Shown here one piece after another: positions 6,038 to 6,038 of a stretch of DNA of 6,038 nt. The stretch comes from Gemmatimonadota bacterium (GTDB taxonomy: Bacteria; Gemmatimonadota; Gemmatimonadetes; Gemmatimonadales; Gemmatimonadaceae). Both the position numbers and the translations under genes were made by a program. Below the pieces are notes generated by a model. The model saw nothing but the letters and a program-made list of their open reading frames with translations, was not told the DNA's origin and did not search any database. Numbering within the stretch: position 1 is the stretch's first letter; every line of letters starts with the position of its first letter. The stretch covers positions 1-6,038 of the forward strand of contig QHUV01000432.1 in the NCBI GenBank assembly GCA_003222065.1, read 5' to 3'.

Positions 6038-6038
6038 G

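Overview
The window looks like chromosomal DNA from a GC-rich, Gram-negative bacterium that carries SusC/SusD-type outer-membrane uptake genes. Gemmatimonadota is my best guess. The SusD-like protein has the compact layout and wording I associate with that phylum (an 'NTPDIITP' N-terminus, a 'GIEARLIEAEA' helix), and the GC content is far above that of most Bacteroidota, the other main SusCD carriers. This placement is inference.

All three convincing genes lie on the minus strand, so transcription runs from high to low coordinates. A complete SusC/RagA-like TonB-dependent receptor (6026-2889) is followed after 38 bp by a SusD/RagB-like lipoprotein (2850-1675). The two form a typical receptor-lipoprotein operon for importing an unidentified substrate. 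The SusD-like protein stops just where related proteins continue into a conserved C-terminal segment, so it is probably truncated at the 3' end. A strong hairpin inside a larger interrupted palindrome (1591-1671) starts directly after its stop codon and probably ends the operon.

No gene is recognised in 1189-1674 (486 bp). That stretch holds the palindrome, several smaller hairpins, a short operator-like inverted repeat, a direct repeat and a second terminator-like hairpin (1254-1294). A stand-alone lipid kinase of the diacylglycerol kinase/YegS/BmrU family (1188-247) follows. Its stop codon abuts a 243-bp nested inverted repeat (3-245): outer arms TTGTCATC...GGATCTGC enclose an inner stem built from four degenerate CGCAGAT units facing four inverted copies.

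No wholly new multi-gene system is visible. The points most worth following are the nested repeat, the SusD truncation next to a repeat element, the 1591-1671 palindrome, and a GCCTAACG octamer that occurs four times inside coding sequence where about 0.2 would be expected by chance.
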